Positions 11,897-22,700 of a DNA stretch of 64,000 nucleotides are shown here, in pieces (position 1 is the first letter of the stretch; every line of letters starts with the position of its first letter). The DNA lies in assembly GCF_963855985.1 (NCBI RefSeq), contig NC_087099.1:15034001-15098000 (forward strand), written 5' to 3'. The notes beneath the pieces are model-generated. The model worked only from the letters and a program-made list of their open reading frames with translations. It was not told the DNA's origin and did not search any database. The DNA comes from Ostrinia nubilalis. Taxonomy: Eukaryota > Arthropoda > Insecta > Lepidoptera > Crambidae. The position numbers and the translations under genes are program-made.

Positions 11897-12053
11897 CCCA
11901 CAGTGAACTGTCCCGCCAAACTCAGGGGGGCGCTACCATCGTTCAACTATATGGTTTCCAACATGGCAAAAATCGGAACCAGCGATCCGGTATTGACGGT
12001 GGCGCCCCGCTGTCAATGTCATGGATAGGACTGTTCAGTATTTTGGAACTATA
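11897..12053. mobile_element. Right part of the MITE split by the hAT-like element
   Basis: Runs CCCACAGTGAACTGTCC to GGAACTATA and contains GGGGGGCGCTACCATC and GGCGCCCCGCTGTCAATG, a partly inverted pair. The left part is only the short stretch just before 4745. An unsplit copy lies at 36387-36556. Confidence 0.75.
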
Positions 12054-12201
12054 CGCCCGTATTCACAAACATTACTATGAGGTCTCACAGTGCGCTTGGA
12101 CACACAGGGTCACACACGAACCAATCACAGAGCTCTATTCAACGCTGTGCGTGTTCGATTTGCTGCTTCACTTAAGCAAGCATCGTTTGTGAATACGGGC
12201 G
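12054..12201. mobile_element. 'CGCCCGTATTCAC' MITE, copy 1
   Basis: CGCCCGTATTCACAAA at one end and TTTGTGAATACGGGCG at the other. The interior shares GAGGTCTCACAGTG and ACCAATCACAGAGCTC with copies at 44071-44440, 55323-55461 and 62435-62580. It inserted at the very end of the preceding MITE. Confidence 0.85.
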
Positions 12202-12489
12202 TTAGGCATTTATCGAAGCGATTACTAAATTGAATATCTAACTACTAAAGATAATTATAAGAATCTTACCTTTTAAACGAAAACTCTGCGTGGGTTCCAT
12301 TTGATCTTCGCCAGGATAACTTGAAGCGCAGACGACACCTCCCTTGAGAGTTACCTAGAGGAAAATGATATTTCATTTTACTAGGTAAAAATGGGCCGGT
12401 ATTTTGAAAAGGAGACGCTCAAATTTTTGTATAAAAACAAATTGCTAATAATCTTTTTAAAAAACAAAAAAAAACCTATAAACCTATTC

Positions 12490-12720
12490 CAAGAGGTTTG
12501 ATCAAAAAACGCTTCTAAGCTATGTATGTATAGGTCGTCCTTCAGCTTGGTAGGTATAGTGTCGACTTGTGAAAGGTCAATACTTGGAATAAGTTTAATG
12601 CGACAAACCGAGGACAGGGTGAAATGGCGAGTTTTGAAGGCAAGACCTATGTCTAGCAGTCGACAGCTGCAACCTGATCCAGGGTCTAAAAAAATGAAGC
12701 CCAGCCAAGTGTAGCCCTAG
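12490..12720 (+). repeat. LINE 3'-end fragment
   Basis: Includes GACAGGGTGAAATGGCGAG and GGCAAGACCTATGTCTAGCAG, resembling the C-terminal codons and 3' UTR of lepidopteran LINEs ('...gcctatgtccagcagtggac...'). Degenerate and 5'-truncated. Confidence 0.45.
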
Positions 12721-12925
12721 AAGGGGAGTCGTGTCATAGGGACATGGACGAAGAGTTAAAAGAAGTTGTAGAGTGAAAGAGTGAGGCGCGAGTACACCTT
12801 GCCAAAGGAGACACGATCCCCTCCCTCTCTCCCTTAGTTCAGTCAGGTATAACCGTTAGGTTGGTATGGGGTGGTGGAGGGATGATCCCGAGTCTTCCCA
12901 TTTGCGGTGATAAGTTGGAATCGAT

Positions 12926-13270
12926 TAGTAGGGAATTTAGTGCAAGAACTCCTCCACTTTGGTATGATGATGATGATGATTGGTATAGAAGGCTCATTTT
13001 TGCAACAGTGGTTTTTTGGGTGCTCCTGAGTGGATTTCTGTCGGTAGACCTGTGGTAGCAGGGGGAGGGGGAAGGGCAAGTTTTCTTCTGCCGCGCTTCA
13101 CCTTCTATACCAAAGTGGAGGGGTCTCCATACAAATCGTTCGTTGGTTTAGCCGAAAGACGTCCACTGCTGGACAAAGGCCTCCCCCAAGGATTTCCACA
13201 AAGACCGGTCGCCGCCGCTCGCATCCAGGCGCCTCCCGCCATACAAATTATTGCACTAAATTCCCTACTG
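12926..13270. mobile_element. Inverted-repeat element with a nested LINE end
   Basis: GTAGGGAATTTAGTGCAA (12926) is matched by its reverse complement at about 13253-13270, and CCACTTTGGTAT near 12955 by ATACCAAAGTGGAGG near 13110. The right half includes an RTE-type 3' end (AAAGACGTCCACTGCTGGAC, about 13155-13190), so the structure is composite. A short GAT microsatellite is near 12966. Confidence 0.55.
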
Positions 13271-13540
13271 GATCCCACAAGTCATAAGTAAGTACTTACT
13301 GGTGTATTTGCCAGGGAGGGGGCGGGGAGCGGGGCGCGCTCACCGAGCTGCGCCTACGCCGTCGGCCCCCGCCTGCGGACAACAGAATTAAATTAGTATT
13401 GCTATTATTTAAGACATAGCTACCCCGCGATTTTATCGTTAAGGCACAGACAACGGCACATCAAGGTAAACACTGGTATCTTATGGGGTTGTGATAGGGG
13501 CGACTGCAACAAAAATGTGTAGTCTGATGTGCTGTCGTCT

Positions 13541-13702
13541 GTACAAGTCCAAGATGGACCGCAGACTGCAACCGCAAACTGCAAAACTTTATGAAATCTG
13601 CAACGCGGCGCGCGCCGCTGCTGCAAGTCGCAGTGGGGATTTCATAGAGATTTGCTGTTTGCGGTTGCAGTCTGCGGTCTTCAGTCCATCTTGGACTTGT
13701 AC
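13541..13702. mobile_element. Palindromic MITE
   Basis: GTACAAGTCCAAGATGGAC at the left is the reverse complement of the right end. GACTGCAACCGCAAAC is matched inside by GTTTGCGGTTGCAGTC. About 160 bp, non-coding. Confidence 0.75.
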
Positions 13703-13724
13703 CTTTAGTATTGCTATTTTTTTT

Positions 13725-13925
13725 TATGTGACAGGAGGCAAACGAGCAGACGGATCACCTGATGGTAAGTGATTACCGTCGCCCATAGACACCCGCAGAC
13801 CCAGGGGGCGTTACAGGTACGTTGCCGGCCTTTAAGATGAAGATACGCTCTCCTCTTGAAAGCTTGCAGGTCGTATCCGTCCGGAAACACCGCAGACGAC
13901 AGTCCATTCCACAGTTTGGATTATG
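13725..13925 (+). repeat. Lepidopteran repeat, probable LINE tail
   Basis: Contains GGAGGCAAACGAGCAGACGG and ATCACCTGATGGTAAGTGAT, a signature I recognise as very common in moth and butterfly genomes. Family name not determinable by eye. Confidence 0.6.
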
Positions 13926-13942
13926 TTTGTATTATTTAAGAC

Positions 13943-14115
13943 TAGCTGTGCCCCGCGGTGTTACCCGCGGTAAAACGTAGCTTATGTGTTAATCCAGGGT
14001 GTCAACTAACTCCATACCAAATTTTATTCAAATCGCTCCAGCCGTTTAGATTTAGACGTGAAGAAGTAACAAACATACACACTCACAAACTTTCGCCTTT
14101 ATAATATTAGTGTGA
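13943..14115 (+). repeat. 'ACTAGCTGTGCCCCGCGG' interspersed repeat
   Basis: Begins ACTAGCTGTGCCCCGCGGTG, continues AATCGCTCCAGCCGTTTAG and ends TTATAATATTAGTGTG. The same family is at 47632-47850. Common in Lepidoptera. Confidence 0.65.
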
Positions 14116-14740
14116 AGAAGTGTGATAAGATTTATTTTTCTGGCCTTTTACTGGATCTTCCACTAGCTGCCACTTCCTATCTTGCCCAGACCCAGATCTG
14201 AAGCACCACCATCAACTGAGGAAAGATCGTTTTCTAAAGTCCCGATCAGTAACCTAATCACAGCCAATGTGATCAAGGCGATTCATTGTGTCTTTACTTA
14301 GGCCTGATAGAAGGCCGTCGTCATTAATCATTTATGTACTCTATACACTGGCTATGTAAGAGCTAGGACAAGTTTCTTAGCAAACTTTAGGGCTTCGCAA
14401 AGTTCCAAACCAACTCTCGCTCTCGTGTCAAAACTTTAGTTCGAAGAAACCATTAGACTTGAGTAATAAGAAAACTACTTAGTGCGATACATAGAGCTGG
14501 ATTTATTTATTTATTTATTTATTCATGAATAGAACGGTAGTACCAATTACACTATTCAAACAAGATATTATATTCATATTTATGAAACTATTTTGTATTT
14601 TTGAACGGAGTTAATTAATTTCAAGGTATAAATACATTTTAAAAATAATAAAAAAAACCTGGCAAGACTTCCTTAAGATCAATCAGCTGTGCGTCTGGTG
14701 CCTATTCTACGCCATTTCATCACGCCATCCGTCACCGGGA

Positions 14741-14787
14741 TATAAAAAGAAACGTCACAGCTTCGGAAACTCTTCAGAAGTCACGTA
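14741..14787 (+). promoter_or_regulatory. Possible TATA promoter and short first exon
   Basis: GGATATAAAAAG is followed about 30 bp later by an initiator-like TTCAGAAG, then CACGTAG joined to a donor-like GTAAATA. This is the layout of an insect TATA-driven gene with a tiny first exon, but I find no downstream exon to join to it. Confidence 0.2.
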
Positions 14788-15992
14788 GGTAAATAAATCT
14801 TAAGGGACACGAGAGAGGTTCGCGTGATAATCGAAAATTTGAATATCACCTTGAATTAACAAGGTCATGAATAGACAATTGAAATAGGACGTTAGACTAC
14901 CACGACGACAAGATACCGAAATTACAGTAACAAGTTGAAATATTTCGCGTGTTTACTAATGATGGAAAAGACTAGACAGTCAATTAAACTTCTAAATTGA
15001 AATTATTTATGCGTTTAATTTAGTTAGACGTCGTGATTACTCCTCTACATAGACAATGTATCTGAAAACAATCACAACCTGGTAAAGGTGCCCTCTTAAA
15101 TTTAAATTCCTGATTTAGATATGAATGAATAAAAGGAATTGTAATCAAACAACAAAGGGCATTAAAAGTCATTAAATGGGAAAGAAGGTGGATAACTATT
15201 ATCGATAAGTTACTCGAGGCGCCGTCACATCACTAGCGCTAGGGCTTGCTTTTTCCGCCGTCAGGTGACGCGTGCGCCGACAATAATTTATTGGCCCTCT
15301 GCTTCGCGATGTTTATCAAATTCGAGATATTTAGGGCGCGCCGCCCTCAATACTAGAACAGCTTAGAAGCAAATCTGTTTAGTATAACTCAAGCTTTTGA
15401 AGAATGTGTTACGAAACTGTTTACCATGCCTTCATGTTCCATCCCATCATCAGTCATTCATTAACGACTGCTATCATTTATTGGTCTCCACTGCAGGAGC
15501 ACAACCCTCTCTAATTCACCAGAGGCAAATGAAGGATTTGGCATGTTCCAATTACCATACTATAAAAACAAATTACCCCAATGATTAAGAAAAACTTGGG
15601 CCTTTTAAGTATGAATCTGTATTCTTTTTATTTTCAAGTTATGTACTTGGAAACTTTATATTTCACTGAAAATACGTACCAGACTGAAATTATAAACCTC
15701 ATGGCAGTTACAAGTAGTGATGTCATTATCAAGTTGCAATCAGTATTTTAAAAACTTATGGTAGGTATTAAAATGACACCTGAATCAATGATGAAAAATA
15801 TTAATTATCTTCAAACTAAGCCTATTTTCTTAATTTTTTTTTTTTCAATTTTTGTTTGATGGAATTTTAGCCATTGGCTTGAAACAATCTTCTTTGCATG
15901 TTCTTAAGCATGCTATGAAACTTGACTGATCTATATTCTAATCTAAGCTTTAGAAATGAAAGGGATTTTTTTTATATTCTCATGATATTGTT

Positions 15993-16214
15993 GACATTCC
16001 ACCAGCTCGCACTAAGCGTTTCGATGACTCTTTTATAATGCGAACAGCTAGGGACTGGAATTCGTTGCCTGCTGCTGTCTTTCCCGAAAACTATAATCCG
16101 GGCCTTTTCAAGGCGAGAGTGAATAGGCACTTACAGGGCAGATATGTACCATCCTAGACCGCATCCCACTTAACATCAGGTGGGATTGTGATCAAATACC
16201 TGCCTTGTTATGCA
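15993..16214 (+). pseudogene. 5'-truncated Jockey/CR1-type LINE 3' end
   Basis: Translates to RTKRFDDSFIMRTARDWNSL then PGLFKARVNRHLQGRYVPS and a stop, the typical last residues of a LINE reverse-transcriptase protein. A 3' UTR with CATCCCACTTAACATCAGGT and an A-run follow. A related UTR is at 42725-42865. Confidence 0.75.
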
Positions 16215-17563
16215 TAAAAAAAAAAAAAGACAACATAGTGCTCTAAATTTTCTTTAAAGAATATTCGTTTACAATAACAATCCTGATAACTCATAGTGAC
16301 AAGCTAATGGGCTTGAGTTCTAAAAGGAATTAAGTTTGATGTTATAAAGTCAGTATCTGATTAAAGGCAGGGCAGATTTATTTATTTAATTATGATTTTA
16401 TTATTATTATTTAAATCTATGAGATCAAGCAGTGGTTCAACTAATATCAAAATATCAGTCTGATGATGATGAATCTGATGAATATGTATTCGCTACAGAA
16501 CTCCATAAATACAGAGATACTTCTGATACATAATATCTTTCTAATGCAAACAGTTACAAATAAGCATTGTTTTATATTAAAAGGGCATTTATGGTGAGTA
16601 ATAACACTCCCAAATCATTTTGTAAACACATGATAATAATACAAGCATAGTAAATAGTTGATACAAGAAATAATTTTATTGTGGACCTTGGGATCCTACA
16701 TTCTCTCGTGGACTTAATATAAATAGAATAAATTTATCGTTTATTGACCAAGTACAGTTATTTATGGCTTAGATTCCACCGGTATCTAAAGAACAAGATG
16801 ATTAATCACAAAACATAAAAGTTCATGAAGGTAGGCAGGGAAAATATTGAAAACTCACTGTTTACTTAAACGTTTAAGCCCCGTCGCATGTTAGGACAAC
16901 GTTAGGAATTACTAATTACTTCATGCTCAGTGTAAACAAAGAACCAGTAAGAAATTATTCGTAAGGCCAAAATCGTTAGAAGACCACTGTCAAAAATGTC
17001 TTTGAAATTGCATGTTTATCAATTTTATGTAATGGTAGTAATCATAACGATACAGTATTTCAAAACTTACCATTGTAAATGTTTTATACACTTGGTTTCA
17101 GTATATTTTGTAAAATAATATAATCAAAATATCACAACAAATCTCCCACGCACAGCCGCTTTGCAAATTTTAAGAAATAGTGAAGAGCGCTGTTCGATTC
17201 GAGAGTCATCGTTTTTGACTGATGTCCGATTATGATCGCAACATAAATAAAAATCTGAATTTGATGAAGAATGAAGAAAAGTTTAGTGAGTATTGAGAAG
17301 ATGATCAATTTTAGTGATTTTTTTAAAGATCATCATAACAGACTTGTCCGATGCGTTTTTTATGCCCATTTCATCTTAATCCCATGTCCCATGCCCGGGA
17401 CTCCCGGGAGGATCCGGTGTCATTGTGGGACTGTATGTTTTGCTTTTAACTTCCTAATTGTCTAATTTCTCTAAAATCTGAGTTAAACTGGCTAGCAGTT
17501 CATTGGATTTAAAGTACATAATGACTGACTTAAATATTTATTGTTTTTTCTTAAAGCTATTTA

Positions 17564-18304
17564 TAGCCTGACCAGGAACATAAAAACCCTGGCATAGAGG
17601 CGCCTCAATTGCATTTGATAGTGCAACACTGAGTACAGTCGTACCTGTGTTAAATTAATAGGCTAACTTTATGTATCAGGATTCAGGATTACGGGCTAAT
17701 TTGATATTTTCATAAATTAACGAAAAAATATTATTATAGGTAACCTGATTTAAATAAATTAAATGAAACCATCAATCGAGCTAGTAGATTTATTTAATTA
17801 TTCATCAATAATCAAATTCAGAACTTGAATATTCAACTGCAATGTCTGCTCATGAACGCTTCAAACTCGGTACTTCTTTCCCAATCCCATAAAATTCAAC
17901 ACTTAGAAAGTGACAAAATTTTTAAAATAGGTAGTTGAAACAAACCACAGCTAATTTTCATAGTGGACTGTACTATACGATAAACATGACAGTCAATTTG
18001 ACAACCTTTGTCGGAAACATTATTCAATGAAAATATTGTCCGAACCCTTAGTATTTCTCTTCGACAAATACTTTAACACATTGTGAACCACTTTTCTTTC
18101 ACGACTATAAAAATATTTTAGCAATTTAATTCATAAAACCAATTGCGCACATTTAAAATAAAGTTTGTTTACACTTTGACAGCAATAGACTGACATGCAA
18201 GGTGACATGTCAATGAAGTTTTCAGTTACTGTTGCCATTAAAAGAAATTAGTACCATTAGTTTTCCGCAACATGGCGAGGGTTTTTATGTTCCTGGTCAG
18301 GCTA
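17564..18304. mobile_element. TIR element with TA target site
   Basis: TAGCCTGACCAGGAACATAA at the left is repeated inverted at the right, and the match continues through AAAACCC. TA lies outside both ends. 741 bp, AT-rich, without coding potential. Probable Tc1/mariner-like MITE. Confidence 0.8.
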
Positions 18305-19205
18305 TAGATCGTAAACTCCTGAAGCTTAAGTCTATTATTATAATTTTAACAAAAAAATTAATAAAAAATAAAATATCTCAAATTGTCATGATTTGATCAA
18401 ATAATTCGATTCTAATTTAATGACTTAAAGAAAAGAGTACGTCACTAGTTTGCGTTTTGTTCTTTTATCCAACTTTAAAATTTATTTAGGTGGTTTTCAA
18501 AGGAACTTTATAAAAATACTATCATTTATAATATGTAAAATGTATCCTAATTGAAGTTGCTGAATGAATATTGATAAAAATTATTCAAAGCTCTTATCGT
18601 AATCTAATCTGCAGCCTAATCATACTAAAGATGTGTCGTTATGGGTTTTTGAAATAACTAAACGCGACGGTTTTCGAATCACGAATAACGTTTTCAAAAC
18701 TAGTTTTTTTTAAACGAAGTTATTTCCACAACTCTCAGGCAAGCGTGATAATTATAACGTTAGGTGTTTGGTTAGCTGCAAGACATTTAGGAACTTATCA
18801 CCTTCAAAATAAGACTCAAATTCAATTGAATATCTAACGTACGACGAACATTATACCTATTTCATCCACACTTATGTTAACGTCCTATGGCTTTCTCACT
18901 CGCACACGCACTCGTTTCGTTGCGATCCTTATTAATTGGACACCATACATTACTCGCTTTACTCCTTTAGGTTACAAAAAATATGTTTAAGAATCGTCAA
19001 TGTACGACGTTGTCCTCAAATCTGTCATAACGAAGCGGGAAACACGTTATTTTTTATGTCAACCAAATATCTACCTTATGTTGTTTGCTTAAGTGTGAAT
19101 TCAGTTTAGCTTTAGAGCGTTGTGGAAACAATCGTGTTGAATAACGAAGAGATTCTAACGTTGTATGACGTTAAGAAAAAAACTAGTTTAGGCGTTTCTG
19201 CATAA

Positions 19206-19235
19206 CGAGTGATCACTGGTCAGGCTGATCACTCG
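19206..19235. other. Perfect hairpin
   Basis: CGAGTGATCA and its reverse complement are separated by 10 bases. Function unknown, probably a repeat relic. Confidence 0.4.
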
Positions 19236-19611
19236 TTTAATAACCCGTGATAACGAATAACGCCCATCGCTAAATCATACAATTTGTAAAAATGGCAATA
19301 CCAAAAAAGTTATGTCAGTCGTTGTCAAAAAATTAAATTACATTTCAATGATTCAAAATTTGGATTATTTTCCTAAAACTATCTAAATACTTCCGTTTAA
19401 AAGGTAATTTAATCAGTTTTCAATAATTATCTATTACATTGTTATTGTTGCCAAATTGTATTTGATATAAGTTTTCGTGATGTAAGAAGATGTGTTTTGC
19501 TAAGTTTTTGAGTGAATTTTGCTGTAAAATATCAATTTTTCAGTGTGTAATTGAAGTTCTAAGTGTAGTTACAAATAAAAATTTATATGGATGTGTACTC
19601 TTTTGTTTTAG

Positions 19612-19777
19612 ATGTTGAAATTCAGTGGTGCTATTATTTGGAGGTTAGGAACCAGGGCCACCATACGTAAATACTCCGGCCCTGGAGTGACAGTACTGAA
19701 GACTGATAAGGGTGACTCCTCCAGAAGTATCACCGATAAAGTACCTCCAAATATCGTGGATACTAAGGACGACTCAG
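19612..19777 (+). CDS. FASTK gene coding exon 1 (start codon)
   Basis: ATG directly follows TTTTGTTTTAG, so it may be the first base of an exon preceded by a non-coding 5' UTR exon. Encodes the presumed mitochondrial presequence. Donor GACTCAG|GTATAA, phase 1. Confidence 0.75.
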
Positions 19778-22700
19778 GTATAAACAAAGGTGGGGTGTGA
19801 ATTGCCACCATAAGTTACACAGTAGTTTGGAAAACTCCTGGCTAGTTGACTGATGTGTTTGCACAAAGCACCACACTTATCTTGATGAGGGTATTTATCT
19901 GTACACTGTGTCACTGAATGTTTTATAATATCATCTCATCTCATGAAGTAAAATTAGAATTTCACTATTGATTCAGATTTTTACCATTTAGTCTCTGTGC
20001 ATGTTGTAAATCAAAAGGCTTATTAACATAAACATATCAGTTTTGTATCACTTGTTATAGTAATTTCATCTATTTGAACATGATTTTTCATTTAAAATAG
20101 ATGCCTGGCGTAGGTGGAAATCAAACCTATGATCATGGGTGGGTGCTTTTTGGATGACTGGTCTAAATACTGAGCTACAGAGGTTGATCAGCAAGTCCTA
20201 ACCTAGCCTAACCTATACCAACTTTATCATTATTATCACAGTCCATAGATGTCCATTCCTACATGCTTTACTCATTGATCTCTGGTAATATTTTTTTTAT
20301 GTATTCTCAACAACGAATCAAATAATTCCAGGTCTAGTAGCAGCAGCTTTTGCGTCACTTAATTCTCCAGAGTCTGACGACAAGAAGAAGCCAACTCACA
20401 AATCATTGAAGCCGAACAAAGGCCAGATGTTGGACAGCCAGATACAGAAAGCGACTGACATTAACAGCCTGCTTGTTGTGGCTGAAAACTCTGTGGTGTC
20501 AAGGCGACATGCTCTTAAGGTACGATCTTGATTTATTATTCGAAGATTTTTCAGATTTAGGTTGCTACTTTGGATAAGGTTTGCTATCTATCATTAATTT
20601 TACTCTAAATGGAAACATGTACACCACTTAATGTGCTGATATTTGGCATATGCATGTTCTTTTCACATTGCACCATGCATGCATAGTATACAGTGGCTGT
20701 TAAAATACTTAAGTCAGAAGAGGCAATCTGACCAAAATATTTTCAAGAGAATAATTTTTGGGTGAAACCTCTGTTCAACATGCAATATTCTTCAAATAAC
20801 AAAAATACCCATAGATAAGCTTGTTCAACATAATAATAATTCCAGATGGTATCAATCCTATCAGACTGGTCCAACAGCAATAAAGTGAAGCTAGCAGACT
20901 TTGAAAAGGATCCCCGCTTCCTAAAACTCTGTCGCATTCTGGCTAGGACACAGACGACCCAGGCGATAAGCTCTCTGACCATGGCTGAAGACCTCAGCAC
21001 TGTGCTTGGGATCACGGGAGACGATGAGGCTGCAAGGCTTATTGCTAATTTGACGTTACCACAAATGATAAAGGTAGGTAAATAAGTTTGACAGTTATCT
21101 AGCTAGATGATAAATATGATAATCAAACCCAAGTAACATTTTACTCCATTTAAGAGTTCAATAGTGGTTCACATGTACTCCACAAGCTGTGTATGTCAGC
21201 TGTATACGAGCTGTATAGCTTGCTATAATGCTTTTATAGAACCAGTTTGGGCACAAATTAGACAGCTTTAAGTTCACTATGGCTGTACATTAGCAGTATA
21301 ATAGCATTATAATAGCAGTTTAAGTAGTAACATCGTACTTAAGGCTGACTTACGGCACTATATGGGACGCAGTGTGAACCATACAACGTACGTGAGGACA
21401 ATAAAGAGTAACAAGTGGCTAAATGCACAGCTTTCAAAGTTATAAAGTCCGACAAAAGTACTCCAATGCTACCTAAAGTTCACGTGTGTCTTAAATTATT
21501 TCCACATTTTAATATTAGTTTGGTATTTGTACGTGAGTGCCAAGAGGGAAACAACTCGGGCGGATAATCATTTATGCAAATAATAACACGGGTTTTAAAT
21601 ACTTAATAATGTTAATGCCATTGGGAATGCAACTTTATCGTGAAATGTATACATATTTACAGCTAAAATATTTACGCGCCTCTGTAAAAACGCGATATTC
21701 ATTTGAAAATATTTAAAACTGGCTGAGAGGAAATCTACAATTTTCAGTTTTTGATATTGGATTGGCATTATAATTATATTACGGTAATTAATTATAACAT
21801 GAAACCAAAACTCAATCGCTCTATCTGCGAATTTTGTGATAAATCTGCATTAATTTTGGAGATTTATTTGGTAAATAGGGCAGGTGACCCGGTTTTGGCC
21901 ATTTTAAGAATTTTTTAGACTTTGAGGCTATATCATTTTACAGTTTTTGTTATCACGGACTTATTTCTTGTAAAAAGTGATTAAATATATTTAGATCTAG
22001 CCTAAGGATACATTTTTTTTCATAATGATTCAATGGAAAAATAATCCTGTAGAAAAGAAAAAGAAATGGGAATTTGTGCCATTTTTGGCCAGCTTTACCC
22101 CGTTTCTGGCCACAGTCATGTGCCAGTTCTGGCCATCAAAATTCATAAAAAAAAAACAAAAACTACTCGACGGATTTTAACGAAACTTGTTACAATTATT
22201 TTTCATACTCCTGGGCAGGTTATAGTATACTTAGGAATTCCCACGGGAACAGGAATTAGCGGGAAAATCCTTTTGTATGAAAAATCTAAACTGCTTAAGT
22301 TAAGACGCTTGAAATTTGGCATGTAGGTACCTTAGTAAACTTAAAGCTTAGTTACAACAAGGAATTCCCGAAATTCCCACGGGAACGGGAATTAGCGGGA
22401 AAATCCTTTTGTATGAAAAATCTAAACTGCTTAAGTTAGACGCTTGAAATTTGGTATGTAGGTACCTTAGTAAACTTAAAGCTTAGTTACAACAAGGAAT
22501 TCCCGAAATTCACACGGGAACGGGAATTCCCGAAATTCCCACGGGAACGGGAATTCCCGAAATTCCCACGGGAACGGGAATTCCCGAAATTCCCACGGGA
22601 ACGGGAATTCCCGAAATTCCCACTGGAACGGGAATTCGCGGGAAAATCCTTTTGTATGAAAAATCTAAACTGCTTAAGTTAGACGCTTGAAATTTGGTAT

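Larger units (their letters stand above)
14116..19611. other. Long gene-free stretch upstream of the FASTK gene
   Basis: Holds an ATTT microsatellite (14497-14522), a possible orphan promoter (14741), a LINE end (15993-16214), a 740-bp TIR element (17564-18304) and a short hairpin (19206-19235). No coding exon supported. The 5' UTR and promoter of the FASTK gene should lie at its right end but I cannot place them. Confidence 0.5.

Noticed and set aside
12843..13291. Reading frames on both strands of the GC-rich 12.8-13.3 kb block
   Set aside because: They fall in inverted-repeat and LINE-derived sequence, without conserved motifs.
18630..19265. Possible TIR element bounded by TCGTTATGGG and AACGCCCATCGC
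   Set aside because: The terminal match is too short and gapped to support real ends. Only the internal hairpin was recorded.
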